From contig JADAKE010000016.1 in the NCBI GenBank assembly GCA_015680865.1, positions 248,001 through 312,000 of the forward strand: a DNA stretch of 64,000 nucleotides. Reading direction: 5' to 3'. The notes below the pieces were generated by a model. It did not search any database and was not told the origin of the DNA. It saw only the letters and a program-made list of their open reading frames with translations. Positions 19,507-31,675 of this stretch are shown in pieces (position 1 is the first letter of the stretch; every line of letters starts with the position of its first letter). A program made the position numbers and the translations under genes. Source of the DNA: Enterococcus lacertideformus. GTDB lineage: Bacteria; Bacillota; Bacilli; Lactobacillales; Enterococcaceae.

Positions 19507-20174
19507 TTACAGTAATCTTTTATCATATACTTCTATTTTTTCATTTAGCGTGTATTCGATTGGTTGAGCATTCGGAATATTAATTGTGTCCATCTGGCTT
19601 TCATGAACATTCTCCAAATACTTTGTTAAAGCTCGTAAACTATTGCCATGTCCAACCACCAATAAACTTTTCCCAGTCAACAAATTTAACGCAAGCTCAT
19701 CTTCCCATAACGGAATGATTCTCTTAACCGTCATTTCTATACTTTCTCCTCTAGAAATCAAGCGAGTATCAAGAAAATCATAGCGTCGATCAAACTGATT
19801 TTTCTCTACAAGTGGGGGGATTCTATATACCCTCTACGCCATTTTTGTACTTGCTCTGCTCCATATTTTGTTTTCATCTCTTCTTTATTTTTTCCAACCA
19901 ATGCACCGTAATGACGCTCATTTAAACGCCATGTCTTGTGAATAGGTAGGTACAACTGCCCCATTTCTTCTAATGCAAGCTGGGAAGTTTTGATTGCTCT
20001 CTTCAGCATTGAAGTATAAACACAATCGAAAAAAAGTGCTTGCTCTTTCATTTTCCGACCTGCATCAATTGCTTGTTCCATTCCTTTTTCAGTTAGCTCA
20101 ACATCCAACCAGCCGGTCCAATAATTTTCAAAATTTGCTTCGCTTTCACCATGACGCAATAGGATTAGTTTCAT
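19507..20174 (-). pseudogene. 2,3-BPG-dependent phosphoglycerate mutase homologue, frameshifted
   Basis: The N-terminal part has [26 protein letters not shown] (phosphohistidine loop) and [17 protein letters not shown]. The C-terminal part has SRGESIEMTVKRIIPLW and LLVVGHGNSLRAL, with the second catalytic His. The join fails in a C tract (G6 on the plus strand at 19814-19819). With seven C the frame reads [21 protein letters not shown], as in normal Gpm proteins. Total length would be 222 residues. Because glycolysis needs a mutase, either another gpm gene exists elsewhere, the break is an error, or slippage restores it. Close in sequence to GpmA, but a paralogue is possible, so no symbol is given. 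Confidence 0.78.
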
Positions 20175-20182
20175 TTTTCCAC

Positions 20183-20623
20183 CTAAACTTTCGTTTCGAA
20201 TTGAGTACTACATTTTTTACAAGTCACGCGAATCCGCCCTTTTCCTTGAGGTGCTCGCTGATTTTGGTGACATGTTGGACATGAAAAGAAAGTATAACGC
20301 AACACCGTCTCTTTTGCTTGTTTCTTGTTCGTTCGTTGCAAGAACCATTTTTTGCATTGGTCCATTTTTTTTTAAAATTTTTGATTTTCATTCAATCTAG
20401 GATAGATTTTCTTTGAAAGCAAACGATAGACCAAGATACTCATCAGACTAGCAAAAAGAATATAACCTGCTGAAAAAGGTAGCCAGTATCGAAAGAGACT
20501 AAAAAACAAGGCGAAAATTAGTAGCGTGCGATTAAGCATATCAAATCTTGCATAACGCCCCCTCATGAATTGCTTATATTTAGTTCTATATTTTACAAGG
20601 TGTTCAATCCAAACTTGTGCCAT
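20183..20623 (-). pseudogene. Small membrane plus zinc-ribbon protein gene, split by in-frame stop
   Basis: The 5' part (MAQVWIEHLVKYRTKYKQFMRGRYA) has two hydrophobic segments and ends NENQKF-stop at 20372-20374. Reading on in the same frame gives KKMDQCKKWFLQ, then a zinc ribbon CPTCHQNQRAPQGKGRIRVTCKKC. In related Firmicutes I recall one protein of about 145 residues with exactly this order (RGRYG motif, two membrane segments, ribbon with APxGKG). I therefore read it as one gene with a TAA nonsense codon. Alternatively the downstream ATG at 20365 allows a separate 60-residue ribbon protein, but it has no ribosome-binding site. Function unknown. Confidence 0.6.
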
Positions 20624-20654
20624 AAAATCTCCTCCTATTTAGGTTCATTATGTC

Positions 20655-20692
20655 AAAAAAAAGCAAAAAGAAAAAGCCTTAATTAGCTTTTT
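20655..20692 (-). terminator. Intrinsic terminator overlapping the LCP-like gene stop
   Basis: On the minus strand AAAAAGC-TAATTAAG-GCTTTTT is followed by CTTTTTGC and T8. The left arm lies inside the last codons of the LCP-like gene. Confidence 0.6.
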
Positions 20693-21350
20693 CCATTATT
20701 AAGCGATGGAGCACGTTACGATTTTTAGTAAAATCAATCACAATGACCTTCTTTTCTTGCTCCCGTTTAACGACTCGAAACGTATTATCCAATGGTAGGG
20801 TTAATTTTTTTGAAGGTATTTCCTTCAATCGAATAAAACTACGAATCAAAGATAAAAGCTGTGTAAATGGAATCGATGTATGAAGAAATTCTGGATGCCT
20901 TTTCAGTAATTGCGTCGTCTTTAATAAATTACGCTTTTTACCAATTTCATTTAAAAAGCTTTTCAATATTTTTTGTTGTCTTTGAAAAATCGAAAATGAA
21001 TCTTGCTCGTCAACTTTATACCGCATCTGTTCTTGTAAGTCACTGGTAGAAAGATGTAGTAACTGACCCTTCTCTTTAATTTTCAGTCCAGAGGGAAATA
21101 GCTCCATTACTACTTTATTCCAGCTGTTTAAAGAAAGTTCAAGATATTCTTTCACAGGTAATCCCAATTCTTTATTGAAAAAAAGGAGTAGTGCATCTAG
21201 CCCTTCTGTATAATATATCTCTCCTAATGTTTGCCCTTCTAGATGGAATTCTGGCGAAAAGTGCAATAAGGTTTTATCCTCATTTAACTGAACATACAGG
21301 AACGCTGAACGGTCAATGATTTTATCCTTTAACACAATTAAAAAATTCAT
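20679..21350 (-). CDS. Degenerate LytR-CpsA-Psr (LCP)-like protein without membrane anchor
   Basis: A 223-residue protein whose order of features recalls the LCP phosphotransferase domain: a strand pair (MNFLIVLKDKIIDRSAFLYVQLN), IYYTEGLDALLLFFNKELGLPVKEYLEL (compare the family's 'A...GG...l...vq.llgi.id.yv.i'), then LQEQMRYKVDEQDSFSIFQRQQKILKSFL, matching 'YvRmR...gD.gRq.RQ..vi.a'. LCP enzymes attach teichoic acids or capsule to peptidoglycan outside the cell. This copy has no N-terminal transmembrane helix and lacks the usual conserved arginines of the pyrophosphate site, so it is probably not an active LCP enzyme. GGGGGAGAAAA precedes the ATG. Identification is by pattern only. Confidence 0.45.
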   Translation of the reverse strand: MNFLIVLKDKIIDRSAFLYVQLNEDKTLLHFSPEFHLEGQTLGEIYYTEGLDALLLFFNKELGLPVKEYLELSLNSWNKVVMELFPSGLKIKEKGQLLHLSTSDLQEQMRYKVDEQDSFSIFQRQQKILKSFLNEIGKKRNLLKTTQLLKRHPEFLHTSIPFTQLLSLIRSFIRLKEIPSKKLTLPLDNTFRVVKREQEKKVIVIDFTKNRNVLHRLIMEKAN

Positions 21351-21488
21351 TTTTCTCCCCCTTATCTTTTTTAAAATAGCATATTTCTAAAAAGTTGTCT
21401 GTTAAAAGGATAGGGTTTCATAAAAATTTAGTAATTCATAACGTAATCCTTTTTGAAAACTTATACCCGAAAAATAGTTACTTATTTC

Positions 21489-21775
21489 TCATCTTCCATT
21501 AATAAAGCCTAAAGTGACTAATATAAGTAAGCTTTTCTTTTTAATCATGTCTTTCCCAACTAAGTTTCCGATTTCCATCATTGAATAATCTGCCCCAAAC
21601 AAAAACAGCATCATACCACTCATCATGATCGCGACACCAAATAAAAAAGAAAACATTTTTTTAGTTCAAGCGGCGCAAAAACCAATATTTAAATAACTAT
21701 AAATAGTTACATTTATAAAATCAATATGATAACATCTTTTTAATTTTCCAGAATATATCCGACCTATTTTTCTTT
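21489..21775 (-). pseudogene. Remnant of a DUF1538 membrane protein gene
   Basis: One open stretch reads FLFGVAIMMSGMMLFLFGAD followed by YSMMEIGNLVGKDMIKKKSL, characteristic of the N-terminal repeat of DUF1538 permease-like proteins. Upstream, in shifted frames with several TAA codons, FWKIKKMLS and VFAPLELKK are still recognisable as the preceding part. A stop follows LGFING. Only about a fifth of a normal gene is left. The rest of the 21.35-22.12 kb gap shows no other supported gene; a 43-codon plus-strand frame at 21850-21981 lacks a ribosome site. Confidence 0.6.
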
Positions 21776-22123
21776 ATTTCACCTTATAAAACCGTCACTT
21801 TCGAGTATAATAAAAAACACAAATATTTACATATCATTTTAAATGATGGATGATAAAAAAACAATCTGATTACCTAACGATTCAAATTAAAAAAGCGAAA
21901 GAAGCACGAAAATATAAAATTATTCTCGTCTTCTTCTGCTTATTACTACTACAATATGATTATCGCAGCTTGTTATTGTAAAAGTGATTGGCTATTACTA
22001 TCATAAGTTAAATATTATTTAGAAACTTACAAAACAACATTATCACTGAACATGTTCCAACCTTTTTTAGTAAACTTCTACTGTATATTTATCTTTCTTT
22101 TTGGTTTATTTGAAATTATTCTT

Positions 22124-23698
22124 TTATAATACCAAGCCAATCAACTGTTTTCTAAACTCTTCATACAAATCATCAGTTTGATTAAAAAGCATCGGATTAA
22201 TTGTATGGCTGTCGACCATCCACTCTTTTGGATCGTCACTGCCTATAAAGGTATTAATCAATTGTTGTATTTTTGTTTCATCTTGTTTTTCTGCCTGCTT
22301 GATCAAATAAAAATCTTCAATTCCTCTTTGTAACTGTTTATAGCGCAATGATAACAATACATGCCCTGAGTACGCCGGATAAATCAGGCAGTTATCGCCA
22401 ATTGGTAGAGAACTCGTGTTATAACGTATATCTTCTCGCACATTTTCAGGCCAGCAATTATACGCCCAGCGAAGTAGTCCATTTGTTTTGAAACAATGAG
22501 CTAAAACTCCCTGTATCCTCGTTTCCAACAATGAACTATGCAAAAAAGTATTTGGTCGATCTGGGTAGTTGCAAATATAATATTGCGTTTTATCAGGATA
22601 GCTTTGTGTCAGTTTTTGATAATTTTTGCAGGTACAATAAAACGAAGTAACAGGATAGTCAATCTCTGATATTAATTGTTCCAGAACTTTTTCTTTATCA
22701 AAAGCAACTTTTATCTGAACTGTTTCGTCTACCGATTTTAATTCAGATTTGCTTTCGATAAATGCTACCTTTTGAAGTACTTCATCAAAATAGCGAACAA
22801 CAATTTTCTCAGGGTAATCTAAATTTTTGATTAGGGGGAAGAAAGGTGGTTGCCAAACTCCTAATAAACCGAAAACATCAATTTCTTGATCAATTCCTGC
22901 CTTGACCATACAATTCAAGTACCGGTCTAAAACTGAGAAATCACAAACCAGTTCTCCCTGTTGATCTTTTTTTACATTAATCATTGAATATTCATAAAGA
23001 TTCGCAGGATAATCTTTGACAATGTAGTTAAACCACCCTTTCCAAGGAATCTCACCAGCTATTACTGTCACAGCCTTTTGGCCAATTTTGGCTAAACTAA
23101 TTGCCATTTCCTCAATCAATTGAAAATGTGCATCACTCCATAGAGGTACTTGAAAACTTCGAGCCAAGTTAGATGGTTGTTGCCAGATATCTAAATTAAA
23201 ATCGTTTGCTACTTCTTCTGGGAAACAATAGCTAGATACTTTTAGAGTTAATTTTTTTGACGCCACTACTTCTTCTATCCCAGTAAGATGAGACTGATAT
23301 ACAGTAATTTCCAAATCGTAGCTACCTGCTTTTACTTCAGCATCTATCGGAAATTCTAGATAAATAGGGGCATAACGATCACCTGAATAGGTTTTTGCTG
23401 TTTGCTCTAATAATTTATCCGCATATAAAATATCTTGGCTTCCTATATAATAATCAATAAATTGTGCATTTACTGGTAACGATGACTGAATAGCCACTCG
23501 ATAAGTTGGTATTTCAATCGCATCAGGTATTGAGAATTCTCGTGACAAAACAAAATGATTTTTCGCACCGTCATGGAGCAATAACTGACAAGCATTGTTG
23601 CTGTTTCCATATAAAATCAATTCTTGGATCTCATTTGGTTGTTCAACTGTTAAGCGGTTAGACGCTTTGTAACTTTCATGGACAAGATACGCTCGCAT
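22124..23698 (-). CDS. DUF4091 / GH123-like glycoside hydrolase-type protein
   Basis: A 524-residue protein with an N-terminal beta-sandwich (residues 1-150), a middle TIM-barrel-like region and the C-terminal DUF4091 signature: YICNYPDRPNTFLHSSLLETRIQGVLAHCF, GLLRWAYNCWP, and DNCLIYPAYSGHVLLSLRYKQLQRGIEDFYLI. Such proteins are related to GH123 beta-N-acetylgalactosaminidases and likely trim glycans. It is the last gene of the beta-glucoside operon. Between SKSELKS and VDETVQIKV the segment that in relatives carries the catalytic D-E pair seems to be missing, so an in-frame internal deletion of some tens of residues is possible and activity is doubtful. AAGGAGGA precedes the ATG. Confidence 0.65.
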   Translation of the reverse strand: MRAYLVHESYKASNRLTVEQPNEIQELILYGNSNNACQLLLHDGAKNHFVLSREFSIPDAIEIPTYRVAIQSSLPVNAQFIDYYIGSQDILYADKLLEQTAKTYSGDRYAPIYLEFPIDAEVKAGSYDLEITVYQSHLTGIEEVVASKKLTLKVSSYCFPEEVANDFNLDIWQQPSNLARSFQVPLWSDAHFQLIEEMAISLAKIGQKAVTVIAGEIPWKGWFNYIVKDYPANLYEYSMINVKKDQQGELVCDFSVLDRYLNCMVKAGIDQEIDVFGLLGVWQPPFFPLIKNLDYPEKIVVRYFDEVLQKVAFIESKSELKSVDETVQIKVAFDKEKVLEQLISEIDYPVTSFYCTCKNYQKLTQSYPDKTQYYICNYPDRPNTFLHSSLLETRIQGVLAHCFKTNGLLRWAYNCWPENVREDIRYNTSSLPIGDNCLIYPAYSGHVLLSLRYKQLQRGIEDFYLIKQAEKQDETKIQQLINTFIGSDDPKEWMVDSHTINPMLFNQTDDLYEEFRKQLIGLVL

Positions 23699-23955
23699 TG
23701 AATATCCTCCTTATAAGTAGGTATAGATTTCATCATCAATTGTTCCAGATACTCGTTTGTTCATTCATTTGGAATCATTTGACAAATTGTTTCACTAAAT
23801 CTTCCCATCAATTGTATCAGTAATAATTTCTTTCTAGATATAACTAATAAAGAATGACTTGCTTTATTTGGGACATCGTTCATTGTTTGACCGTACTTTT
23901 TTATCAAATGATTCTTTTACAAGTTGCCTTTTTTGGTGTTCCCATTCTTACTTCT

Positions 23956-26214
<2,259 letters not shown>

Positions 26215-26266
26215 TTTCTCTCCTCCATTATGCTTGAATTTCTTCTGCAATAATTCCATCCATATT

Positions 26267-27478
26267 TTATTTTGCTTTATTAGCTGCGGCTTCCGCTGCT
26301 AATTCTAATTCATATTCTTTTTTATCTGCAATTTTAATGAATGGATACCACATAACAATACCGATCCCCATACAGATGATCATTAAAATCGTATAATTTA
26401 TTCCACCAGAAAATGGCATTTTAACAAATGTTGGCGTAGTCCAAGGTAACAAACTCATCGTTGGATTTAATGAAATTGGTAAAATCGTTGTGGCTAATCC
26501 CCATGTCACAAAACCTGCAATTAATTGTGTAAATACTTGTGGAATGAAAAACAACGGATTTAAAATGATTGGCATACCAAACATAATCGGTTCAGTGATA
26601 TTGAAAATAGATGGAGTGAACGATAGTTTTCCTAATTGTTTCATTTTAGCGGATTTACAGCGGATCATAAAGAATGTTACAAAACCCATAAAGCCTGCTG
26701 CATACATCCCCATATAAATTACTGAAGGAATCAAGTAAGGTAGTTTTTGTCCTTGTTAATAAGCCGCAATATTAGAAACGACCATTGTCATACTAATTGC
26801 ACCAAGAGGTCCTTGCAATACCGCGTTATGAATCCAAAAGAACCAGAGTACTGCTAAAAGTTCCATGATGATAATAATTGAAAGTGGGCTGGCAACAAGT
26901 GAATTGAGTGGCGCATTGATCACATCAACAAAGAATTGGAAAATAGAACCAGATTTAGTCAACCCAAACAATACACGTAAAACAAATACACAAACAAAAA
27001 TGATTGTTACAACGAATACTGGCGCCAAAGACTGGGTAACCATTGGCGGTACGCTATCTGGTAATTTAACTACAATATTTTTCTTAGAGAGGAAAGCATA
27101 GAATTGGGTCACAACTAATGCCACGATCATCCCAATAAATAACCCTTGTCCGCCTAAGAAATCCAAGCGTAACGCTGCAATAGATGAATCAACAGCTTTA
27201 CCATCTTGCATCACTAACGTTGCGACTGTCTGAGGCATTAACATGATAAAACTAGCTAAAGAAATAATTGCTGCATTTCGTTCATTTGTGCCAAGTTGTT
27301 TGGCATAGGAAAAAGCTAAACTGTATACTACATAAAGTGAAAAAACGCCAGTTGCGCAATTAGTAATCGGACTTGTACGAATAAAGCCTTCCATTAAAGC
27401 TGCTAACACTTTATTTTGTTGTAATTTCTGAGATAATGGCAATAATTTACTACTCAAAAACCCTTCTAATTTTTCCAT
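26267..27478 (-). pseudogene. PTS cellobiose/lactose-family EIIC gene with in-frame stop
   Basis: Encodes the membrane channel of a Lac-family PTS (CelB type): MEKLEGFLSSKLLPLSQKLQQNKVLAALMEGFIRTSP at the N-terminus, about eight to ten hydrophobic segments, and in the C-terminal half the conserved FNITEPIMFGMPIILNPLFFIP sugar-binding loop. TAA at 26756-26758 follows SNIAAY, and the same frame continues QGQKLPYLIPSVIYMGMYAAG to 26267, total 403 codons. One codon (probably CAA or similar) has become a stop. A truncated 240-residue product lacks the substrate loop. No EIIA or EIIB gene lies nearby; those would have to come from elsewhere. Confidence 0.88.
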
Positions 27479-27490
27479 GATGTTATCCTC

Positions 27491-29714
27491 CTATTTTTTA
27501 TAATTCCATATAGTACTATTTTCTATTCCTGCAATGTCTAAATAAAAATGATAAATCCCTTCTTCAATCCGTTGCTTTCCATTATTATCAAAGACAGTTA
27601 AATCAGCAATAGGAATTTTTATTTTCAATTGTTTTTCTTCATTTTCATCTAGATGAATCCGTTGACTGCTGATCAATCGTCTTTCTGGTCTAACGGTTGT
27701 CGCATATTCTTGATGTAAATAAACATACGCCACTGTTTCAGCAGGAATAGAAGAAACATTTTTAACGAACGCAGTGATTTCAATCTGTTGATCAATTATT
27801 TCACTTGTGACCTTACCGCTTTCAAATTCTGCGTAACTTTTTCCTACACCAAATTTGAAAAGTGGTTCATTGGATTCATCGATATATTTAGATATAAACC
27901 GATCAGAATGGGTCCCACTGGATACAGGCCGACCGGTCGAACACTGAGCATGATAGATTGGTATCTGACCTTCACTTCTAGGAAAAGTCATTTCCAATCT
28001 TGCGGAAGGACTGGTTTTTCCTGCTAATAAATTGGCAATACCGATTCCCCCCATCGTACCTGGAAACCAAACAAGTAATACACTATCAAAGTATTTTTCA
28101 ACATCTGTTAAAACCAATGGACGTCCTGTATACAATACCCCGACGATCGGTTTATTTAGCTCATGTAATCTCTTTAACAATCGTTGTTGTTTCAATGGGA
28201 TTCTTAAATGCGCTTTGGAAGCACCTTCGCCACTTTCAATAAATTGCTCTCCAAAAGTCAACAGGATGATATCTGCTTTAGTTGAAATTCTTAATGCTTC
28301 CTCTACTAGTTTCTCAGCATCTTCAATCGGACCATTCAACATTTCCATGCCTGCTTTCATGGGTCCAAATTTTTCATAAGAATCAAATAAATTATAGCCT
28401 TTAGCAAAAGAAAGCTGTTCGGAGCTAAAGTGTTTGCTAAGACCTTCTTTCAAGGTAACTGTATATTGTGGTTTCCCACTGACAGAAGCCCAAAAACCTA
28501 ATGTTAAGGGACTTTCACCATAAGGACCAATGATTGCGATGTTTTTATCTTGTTTAAGTGGCAACCCTCCTTCATTTTTTAAAAGAACACAACTTTTTTC
28601 CACCAGTTCAACTGCTGTTTCTTTGGCTTGATCCGTCAATATTTCTCCCGTGTTCGCTTCTTCTAATCCACGGTACGGATTTTCAAATAATCCTAATTTA
28701 TTTTTTAATGTTAAAATACGCCAAACTGCTTCATCAAGCAGTTTCATAAAATGTGCATCTTCCACTAGTTCAGGTAAATGCTTGGCATAAATAGAGGTCA
28801 TCATATCTAGATCTACACCGGCTAAAAGTGCTTTTCTTGCAGCATCTGATTCATCTTTTGCATAGCCATGAGGAATCAATTCTTTTATAGCAGCATAATC
28901 AGAAACTAGTAAGCCTTCAAAGCCAAAACGACCACGTAAAATCTCTCGATTCAACCATTCATTTCCTGTAGAAGGTACCCCGTTCAGTAAATTAAACGCT
29001 GTCATTACTAGCTCACATTTTGCTTCTACTGCTGCTTGGTAAGGTTGAAGATACTCATTAAACAAACGCTGATTTGACATATCTACTGTATTGTATTCTC
29101 GACCAGCTTCCGGAGCGCCATAAGCAGCAAAATGTTTTAAACAAGCGGCAACACGTTTTTTAGGAATTTGTTCTCCTGAATTACCTTGATACCCTCTTAC
29201 AATACTCTTAGCAAATTCTTTTGCAGTATAAACATCTTCTCATGGTGACTCCATCACTCTTCCCCAACGAGGATCACGTGATAAATCTAGCATTGGGGAA
29301 AACAAGACATGTAATCCGCTCAAATAACTTTCTTCAGCTGTCAATTCTGCTGCTTTTTGGATCAAAGCAAAATCATAGGACCCCACTTGTGCAAGAGGCA
29401 TCGGAAAAATAGTACGAAAGCCATAAATAACATCTGACATAAATAACATCTGACATAAATAACATAGGTATTTTGTGTTTGCTTTTCTCTAATACCTTTA
29501 ATTGTAACTCTTTTAACCTTTGATGATCATTGACGTTGTAAATCGAACCAATTTCATAAACATTTAAATCTTTAGGCAAACCCAATTCTTCTCTTGGTCC
29601 CGTGTTCATCACATCATTTTCTATGATGACACTCCCATTTAATTGAATCGTTTGAGCAATTTTATCTTGAGTAGATAAATTTTTAAATAGAGCTTGTAAC
29701 TCATCCTTTTTCAT
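27491..29714 (-). pseudogene. GH3 beta-glucosidase gene with duplication and nonsense lesions
   Basis: A family 3 glycoside hydrolase: N-terminal barrel (ALFKNLSTQDKIAQTIQLNGS, SDVIYGFRTIFPMPLAQ, FSPMLDLSRDPRWGRVMESPGE), GLLVSDYAAIKEL with the nucleophile Asp, then the alpha/beta sandwich (VLLKNEGGLPLKQ, IAIIGPYGES) and a fibronectin-like C-terminus. Two lesions are visible. An exact 16-bp tandem duplication (29423-29438 and 29439-29454) shifts the frame, and TGA at 29240-29242 replaces the Gly of ESPGED. From there to 27491 the frame is open. The start is the ATG at 29714 with AAAGGAGG. It would have been the first gene of the operon divergent from araC. Confidence 0.92.
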
Positions 29715-29726
29715 TAGTACCTCCTT

Positions 29727-29741
29727 TTGCAACCGCTTTAC
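29727..29741 (-). promoter_or_regulatory. Weak cre-like site upstream of the GH3 gene
   Basis: TGCAACCGCTTTAC (plus-strand reading) resembles the CcpA cre consensus TGWAANCGNTNNCA with two or three mismatches. It lies just upstream of the ribosome site of the GH3 operon, a typical position for carbon catabolite repression. The match is marginal. Confidence 0.3.
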
Positions 29742-29873
29742 CTGTTTGATTATAGAGGATAAAAAACGCATTTTATATAAAAAAAAACCGATTTATATCA
29801 AAATGTTCGTGCTATATAAAAATTATTAGTGTAAGATAAACAAGGAAATATTTTTAACCTGAGAGGGTCTTTT

Positions 29874-31052
29874 ATGATGAACATTGACAGTATTAAATTA
29901 ACCATGGATCTTTTATATCGAAAATTTCTCATACCTATGTTATTGCTAGATGAGGATGGCAAACTTATTTATCCGGAGAGAACGCAGGAGTTAAACATTT
30001 CTGTAAATGAACTCTTGTCCTACAAGAAGACGAAACGGATCCAACTATTCAATATGAAATCCTTTTTGTATGGCTATTTTCCTTTTTACATTGAACAAAA
30101 AAAGTTCTATATCCTCATTGGTCCATGTGGCATCATCGGTTCTAAAGAAACTTCTTGTTTTTTTATGGGGCACGAATATCATTACAATCTCCACTATTCA
30201 AAAGAAGACAAGTACTCCTTTGAAGAGTATGTTCAACTCTTATATACGATTCTTACGCAAAAAACGCCAAAAAAACAGGACTTTTTTTGGTCTTTCCAGC
30301 AGTCAGATTACAACAAAACTTCACACACCGATCATAATTTGGAAAACAATCTTTATGACAGACGAATACATAAGGAAACCTTCGACTCTTACCATTTTGA
30401 ATTACGTTATTTAGATTACATAAAACGTAACGAGCCTGAAAAAGTGGTCTGGGTTTTTAATAAAATGAAAGAGACCTATAAAGTAGCCCTATCTCCTTTT
30501 GAATTAGAAGGATTAAAATTAAAATTTGCTGCTTTCGTTGCTATTATCACGCGAATGAGTATTGAAGAAGGGGTTCCAATCAATCAAGCATTTGGTTTAT
30601 CGGACTCTTTGATCCAAGGACTAGTCCATATCCATTCTGCTGACGAATGTTTGCAATATATAAAAGAGGCCACCTATCGCTTCATGTATCTACTCCATAA
30701 TTATCCGTTTGCAGATAAGTCTTTACTAGTAAAAACAATTGTCAATCATATAGATAATCATTTATATGAACGTATCACTATTGATGAATTGGCAGTCCTC
30801 ACTGAGAAGCACAAAAATCATTTATGTAGTCATTTCAAAAAAGAAATGGGTACCACTGTCCATCGCTACATCCAAGAAAAAAAAATCAATGAAGCAAAAC
30901 ATCTCTTGTTATTTACTGATCATTCCTATGAAGAAATCGGTAATCTACTTGCTTTTTCTAGTCAGAGTCATTTTATCCAATCATTTAAAAAAATAACTGG
31001 TTATACACCAAAAGAATATAAAAGTATCCATTACGCACATTCGTTAGTTTAA
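29874..31052 (+). CDS. AraC-family transcriptional regulator
   Basis: A 392-residue regulator with an unassigned N-terminal sensing region (about 1-280) and a C-terminal AraC DNA-binding domain: ITIDELAVLTEKHKNHLCSHFKKEMGTTVHRYIQEKKINEAKHLL for the first HTH, then SYEEIGNLLAFSSQSHFIQSFKKITGYTPKEYK for the second. It diverges from the GH3-EIIC-ROK-GH1-DUF4091 operon, with 160 bp between starts, and presumably activates that operon in response to a beta-glucoside-type sugar. It is intact while its targets are decayed. GAGAGGG lies six bases before the ATG at 29874; the next codon is also ATG. Confidence 0.88.
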   Translation: MMNIDSIKLTMDLLYRKFLIPMLLLDEDGKLIYPERTQELNISVNELLSYKKTKRIQLFNMKSFLYGYFPFYIEQKKFYILIGPCGIIGSKETSCFFMGHEYHYNLHYSKEDKYSFEEYVQLLYTILTQKTPKKQDFFWSFQQSDYNKTSHTDHNLENNLYDRRIHKETFDSYHFELRYLDYIKRNEPEKVVWVFNKMKETYKVALSPFELEGLKLKFAAFVAIITRMSIEEGVPINQAFGLSDSLIQGLVHIHSADECLQYIKEATYRFMYLLHNYPFADKSLLVKTIVNHIDNHLYERITIDELAVLTEKHKNHLCSHFKKEMGTTVHRYIQEKKINEAKHLLLFTDHSYEEIGNLLAFSSQSHFIQSFKKITGYTPKEYKSIHYAHSLV

Positions 31053-31074
31053 AGTAAATTATCCTTCTTATACC

Positions 31075-31470
31075 ATAGTGTTTTTTAGCAAAAAAGAGTC
31101 GAGCAATAGTCCATTCTAAAAATAAAAACAAGACTCATTTTGACAATATACTTCAAAATGAGTCTTGTTTTTGCTGTTATCTGTATGTTACTCTCCATGA
31201 GTCTCTCTAATTTTCTTAAATTTAGGGCTATTAGCACCAAACCAATTTGATCTTCGCTCCTTGTTTCCTCACAAACGGAAACGGTGGAACATCAATTGAG
31301 GCTTTAGGAGACCAAATACTGGTTCGACATTGCTTTTACGTCTTTTGTAAAATCTAATGATAAAGTTATTTGATTGATAGTATAATTTTTAAACATGAGG
31401 CACACTTCTTTTGATTGAGTTTAGTCACTTTAATCATACTTGGTTGTGTGCTTTTTGTGTACCTTAAAAT
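31075..31470 (-). mobile_element. IS1182-family insertion sequence remnant
   Basis: On the minus strand an ATG at 31396 opens MFKNYTINQITLSLDFT, a typical N-terminus of IS1182-type transposases. It then joins directly, out of frame, to the C-terminal end of the same protein: RFYKRRKSNVEPVFGLLKPQL, HRFRL, and in a third frame QIGLVLIALNLRKLERLMESN. The whole catalytic middle of the transposase is missing, so this is an internally deleted, frameshifted relic that cannot move by itself. Hairpins at 31125-31172 and 31478-31516 flank it and may belong to the element ends. Confidence 0.75.
31125..31172. terminator. Bidirectional terminator hairpin after araC
   Basis: AAAACAAGACTCATTTTGA and its perfect complement, with a 9- to 10-nt loop, bordered by GTTTTTGC on one side and by T-rich sequence on the other. 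It lies 73 bp after the araC stop and inside the end of the IS remnant. Confidence 0.8.
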
Positions 31471-31471
31471 C

Positions 31472-31516
31472 AAAAAAGCGGGGCAATAATCAGATTTTTT
31501 TCTGACTATGTCCCGC
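31472..31516 (-). terminator. Intrinsic terminator downstream of the M60 peptidase gene
   Basis: On the minus strand GCGGGACATAGTCAGA pairs with TCTGATTATTGCCCCGC (one bulge), then TTTTTTG. It is 160 bp after the M60 stop and may derive from the IS end. Confidence 0.65.
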
Positions 31517-31675
31517 ACTCCTTTTTTGCATATTATATTTAAGAGAGAAATCTATTATTGCTCCTAGAGCTTTCTGTTTGATAAACAGAATTGGATTATT
31601 TTTATTTCTGTTAATTTATTGATTTCACTGCTATCAATTTCCAGATTCAGCATTTCCTCCCTAGAAATTCATCTT

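Noticed and set aside
21850..21981. 43-codon plus-strand frame beginning MIKKQSDYLTIQIKKAKEAR
   Set aside because: No ribosome-binding site, no family resemblance and a stop soon after a hydrophobic run; it may be debris in a decayed region.
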